Assembly (NCBI GenBank): GCA_018711785.1
Contig: DVHW01000100.1
Span: 1-7,458 of the forward strand
Direction of reading: 5' to 3'
Length of the DNA: 7,458 nucleotides
Source: Candidatus Galloscillospira excrementavium
GTDB lineage: Bacteria > Bacillota > Clostridia > Oscillospirales > Oscillospiraceae
Below are positions 5,700-7,458 of this stretch, piece by piece. The translations under genes and the position numbers were made by a program. The notes beneath the pieces are model-generated. The model was not told the DNA's origin and made no database searches. It saw nothing but the letters and a program-made list of their open reading frames with translations. How positions within the stretch are numbered: position 1 is the first letter of the stretch; every line of letters begins with the position of its first letter.

Positions 5700-5743
5700 C
5701 ACGCCCCCGGCGCCGCAGAGCGGTGCCGGGGGCGTGTTCTTTA
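5700..5743 (+). terminator. Intrinsic terminator after the TIGR04255 gene
   Basis: A 12-bp perfect outer stem (5700-5711 with 5725-5736) continues inward through a G-T pair to a 3-base loop, followed by the T-rich tail TTCTTTA (5737-5743). The opposing epimerase gene's TAA stop is read from the end of this tail (5741-5743). The minus-strand flank lacks a T-run, so it acts mainly on the plus strand. Confidence 0.88.
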
Positions 5744-6553
5744 CAGGGCAGTAGTGATCCGATGGGTCCGGGAGAGGGCCTCCCCCTCCCCCAGCAAAAC
5801 CGCACCCGGCCGGGCGGCCAGGTCATGCCCGGAGCCCAGATGGCCGGTCCAGGGCTCGATGCAGACATACCCCGGGATGCCCGGGGCGCTCCAAAGCAGG
5901 ACGTAGGGGAACCCCGCCGTATCCACCCGCAGGTACCGGCCGGTACCCCTCTCCTCCACCTGGGCCCAGGCAGACTTCAGCCCGGGCAGACAGAGGCTGT
6001 CATGGTCAAAGACATGCTCCTCCAGGGCGAAGGTGTCCCCTCCGCCGGGGGCCTCGGGCTGTTCAAAGCGGATGCAGTAGTCCTGGGGCGTCTTTCCCGG
6101 GGAGAAGGGGCAGCGCAGCCCCGCGTGGAAGCCCAGCTGCGCCGGCATGGGCTCCTCCGACCGGTTGACGGCGGTGCAGGTGGTCACCACCGTGTTCCCC
6201 TCCAGGGTGTGCCGGGTGGTGAAGGAGAAGGCCCAGGGCCAGTGTTCCCCATCCCCTGGCCAGTCCAGGCGGAACTCCAGGAAATCCTCCCCACGGCCGG
6301 TCAGTGTGTGCTCCATGTCCCGGATAAAGCCGTGCTGGGGGGCAGGATACCGCCGCCCGGCGTAGGTAAACCAGCCGTCCTCCACCTTGCCGCACCAGGG
6401 GAAGCACACCGGCGCCCGGCGGGGCCAGATGTCCGCCTTTCCGTCCCAGAGGAGGGGGCGGCCCTCCTCTCCCCGGCGGTGGAGCTCCCACAGCTCGGCG
6501 CCTTTGCTGTTGACGGTAAGGCACAGTGTCTCGTTTTGGATGCTGTATTCCAT
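5741..6553 (-). CDS. Aldose 1-epimerase family protein (LacX-like)
   Basis: A 270-residue cytoplasmic enzyme of the galactose mutarotase-like superfamily, expected to interconvert alpha and beta anomers of a sugar or sugar phosphate. Family landmarks in order: PLLWDGKADIWPRRAPVCFPWCG (33-55), PQHGFIRDMEH (72-82) with His74, GFHAGLRCPF (141-150) with His143 as the likely catalytic acid, and VCIEPWTG (230-237) with Glu233 as the likely base. The pattern is closer to the LacX-like subgroup than to classical GalM. The start is set at ATG 6551-6553, with AAAGGAGA 9 bases upstream; the longer frame to 6586 contains that ribosome site and runs back into the TauE stop. It is the second gene of an operon behind the TauE-type transporter (19-base gap). 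Its natural sugar is not evident. Confidence 0.92.
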   Translation of the reverse strand: MEYSIQNETLCLTVNSKGAELWELHRRGEEGRPLLWDGKADIWPRRAPVCFPWCGKVEDGWFTYAGRRYPAPQHGFIRDMEHTLTGRGEDFLEFRLDWPGDGEHWPWAFSFTTRHTLEGNTVVTTCTAVNRSEEPMPAQLGFHAGLRCPFSPGKTPQDYCIRFEQPEAPGGGDTFALEEHVFDHDSLCLPGLKSAWAQVEERGTGRYLRVDTAGFPYVLLWSAPGIPGYVCIEPWTGHLGSGHDLAARPGAVLLGEGEALSRTHRITTAL

Positions 6554-6572
6554 GCCGCGTTCTCTCCTTTCG

Positions 6573-7361
6573 TCAGGCGGCCGCATTGCGGACGATATTG
6601 AAGATGGAGATGGCCAGCACCAGCAGCTGCACGGCGTTGAAGGACTTCTCCACGGCCGCCTCGGAGCAGCGCTTGTTCAGGCTGGCCCCGATGAATCCGC
6701 CGGCGATGGCACCCACCACCATCACCGGGGCGATGGACAGGTCGTAGACCGCGAAGCCGGTGCCCACCGCCACCGAGACCAGCTTGGAGATCTGGGCGAA
6801 GAGGATGGTCACCAGAGAGCAGATGGTAGCCGTCTTGGTGTCAAAGGAGAACAGGTAGATGATGAGGGCCACATTGATGGGCCCGCCGCCGATGCCCAGG
6901 AAGGAGGAGCAGATGCCCAGGAAAGCCCCCACCAGCAGGGAGACCACCACCCCCCGCAGCTGCCTGCTGGGGATGCGGCTTTTGTTCTTCATATAGAGGA
7001 ATACCGCCAGGATGAGGATAGAGAGGACCACGTTCTGCACCACGGTCACCATGGCGTTGGCCTGGAGGGCGTCCACGATGGCCCGGAGCAGCTGATCCCC
7101 GGCCAGGCCGCCGGCCACTGAGCCCAGAGCCAGGGGGATGGCGGTGCCGAAGGGGATCTTGGTCCGGGCCAGCATCTGCTTTCCGATGGAGACCACCGAC
7201 ATGGAGAACACCGTGATGGAGGACAGCACCCCGATGGTCTGCACATCAAAGTCGTGGAGCAGGTCCATCAGGGGCTTGATGATGACGCCGCCCCCCATAC
7301 CGGTGAGGGAGCCCACCGTGGTGGCGCCGATGGCGATGAGGAAATAGAGCAGATACTGCAT
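6573..7361 (-). CDS. TauE/SafE family membrane transporter (sulfite exporter type)
   Basis: A 262-residue polytopic inner-membrane protein of the TauE/SafE (DUF81) family, which moves sulfite, sulfoacetate or other small organic anions across the membrane. The protein has the family's two-fold internal repeat: GSLTGMGGG at 17-25 and FLGIGGGP at 154-161 are the equivalent glycine-rich loops of the two halves. About seven or eight hydrophobic segments can be picked out, with a short basic loop MKNKSRIPSRQLR at 124-136 between the halves. The start ATG 7359-7361 is chosen because AGGAGG lies 9 bases upstream; the in-frame GTG at 7367 is only 3 bases from it. It heads an operon with the epimerase. 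The substrate is unknown, and the neighbour gives no sulfur link. Confidence 0.92.
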   Translation of the reverse strand: MQYLLYFLIAIGATTVGSLTGMGGGVIIKPLMDLLHDFDVQTIGVLSSITVFSMSVVSIGKQMLARTKIPFGTAIPLALGSVAGGLAGDQLLRAIVDALQANAMVTVVQNVVLSILILAVFLYMKNKSRIPSRQLRGVVVSLLVGAFLGICSSFLGIGGGPINVALIIYLFSFDTKTATICSLVTILFAQISKLVSVAVGTGFAVYDLSIAPVMVVGAIAGGFIGASLNKRCSEAAVEKSFNAVQLLVLAISIFNIVRNAAA

Positions 7362-7458
7362 ACGCACATGCCTCCTGATCTGAAATAGCCCGGCTCACGG
7401 CCCGCTCCGGGCAGCGGTACATCAGGGAAGGCCGCCGTGCCGGCGGCCTTCCCTGACG
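7362..7458. other. Leader region with a perfect 16-bp hairpin at the window edge
   Basis: The stem is 7422-7437 with 7441-7456, loop TGC. On the minus strand it is followed by a GC-rich stretch with a small GCCCG/CGGGC hairpin (7400-7412), then AGGAGG of the TauE gene. There is no T-run on the minus strand, and the plus-strand flank is cut off. It may be a terminator whose T-run lies outside, or a structured leader. I see no convincing promoter for the TauE operon inside the window. Confidence 0.6.

Noticed and set aside
4282..5868. A 528-codon open frame on the minus strand covering the antisense of TIGR04255 and part of the 188-residue protein gene
   Set aside because: It is antisense to a recognisable family protein and out of frame with another real gene, its composition is rich in G, P, A and R without motifs, and it has no fitting ribosome site. 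It is a GC-rich frame artefact.
5723..7121. Long plus-strand open frames opposite the epimerase and TauE genes
   Set aside because: They mirror the codon bias of the true minus-strand genes, lack motifs, and one would begin inside the terminator hairpin.
1..7458. A defence island or mobile element
   Set aside because: No transposase, integrase, phage gene, nuclease, methyltransferase or flanking repeats are visible. A TIGR04255 protein alone is not enough to claim defence.

Overview
The window is a GC-rich bacterial chromosomal segment with short intergenic gaps, good AGGAGG-type ribosome binding sites, sigma-70/sigma-A type promoters and GC-hairpin terminators. The gene set (PadR next to a DUF2812 membrane protein, DUF4234 next to DUF2752, a LacX-like epimerase) and base composition fit a GC-rich member of the Clostridia, probably an Oscillospiraceae gut bacterium of the Flavonifractor/Lawsonibacter kind. 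That placement is inference from protein style, not from a marker gene. I see no rRNA, tRNA, CRISPR, transposase, integrase or phage gene.

Layout from left to right. A cytoplasmic-type L-asparaginase (15-1004, minus) is divergent from a two-gene plus-strand unit of small membrane proteins, DUF4234 (1099-1458) and DUF2752 (1445-1849), which ends at a strong intrinsic terminator (1856-1896). Converging on that terminator is a three-gene minus-strand operon: a PadR regulator (3672-3992), a DUF2812 membrane protein (2497-3675) and a flavodoxin-fold NAD(P)H oxidoreductase (1895-2500). The three genes are joined by ATGA overlaps, and the operon is driven by a TTGACA promoter at 4036-4064 embedded in an AT-rich repeat that looks like the PadR operator.

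A conserved 188-residue protein of unknown function (4128-4694, minus) with its own promoter and terminator is divergent from a TIGR04255-family protein of unknown function (4891-5682, plus), which has a near-consensus promoter and its own terminator. Converging on the latter is a minus-strand pair, a TauE/SafE-type membrane transporter (6573-7361) followed by an aldose 1-epimerase family enzyme (5741-6553). The right edge holds a perfect 16-bp hairpin.

The genes form five or six independent transcription units with no obvious shared pathway. The tightest functional grouping is the PadR / DUF2812 / oxidoreductase operon, likely self-regulated. I did not find a clear novel multi-gene system; the less described parts are that operon with its operator, the unnamed 188-residue protein, and the solitary TIGR04255 gene. 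Several start codons were moved from the longest possible open frame on the basis of ribosome binding sites (DUF4234, PadR, TIGR04255, epimerase, TauE).
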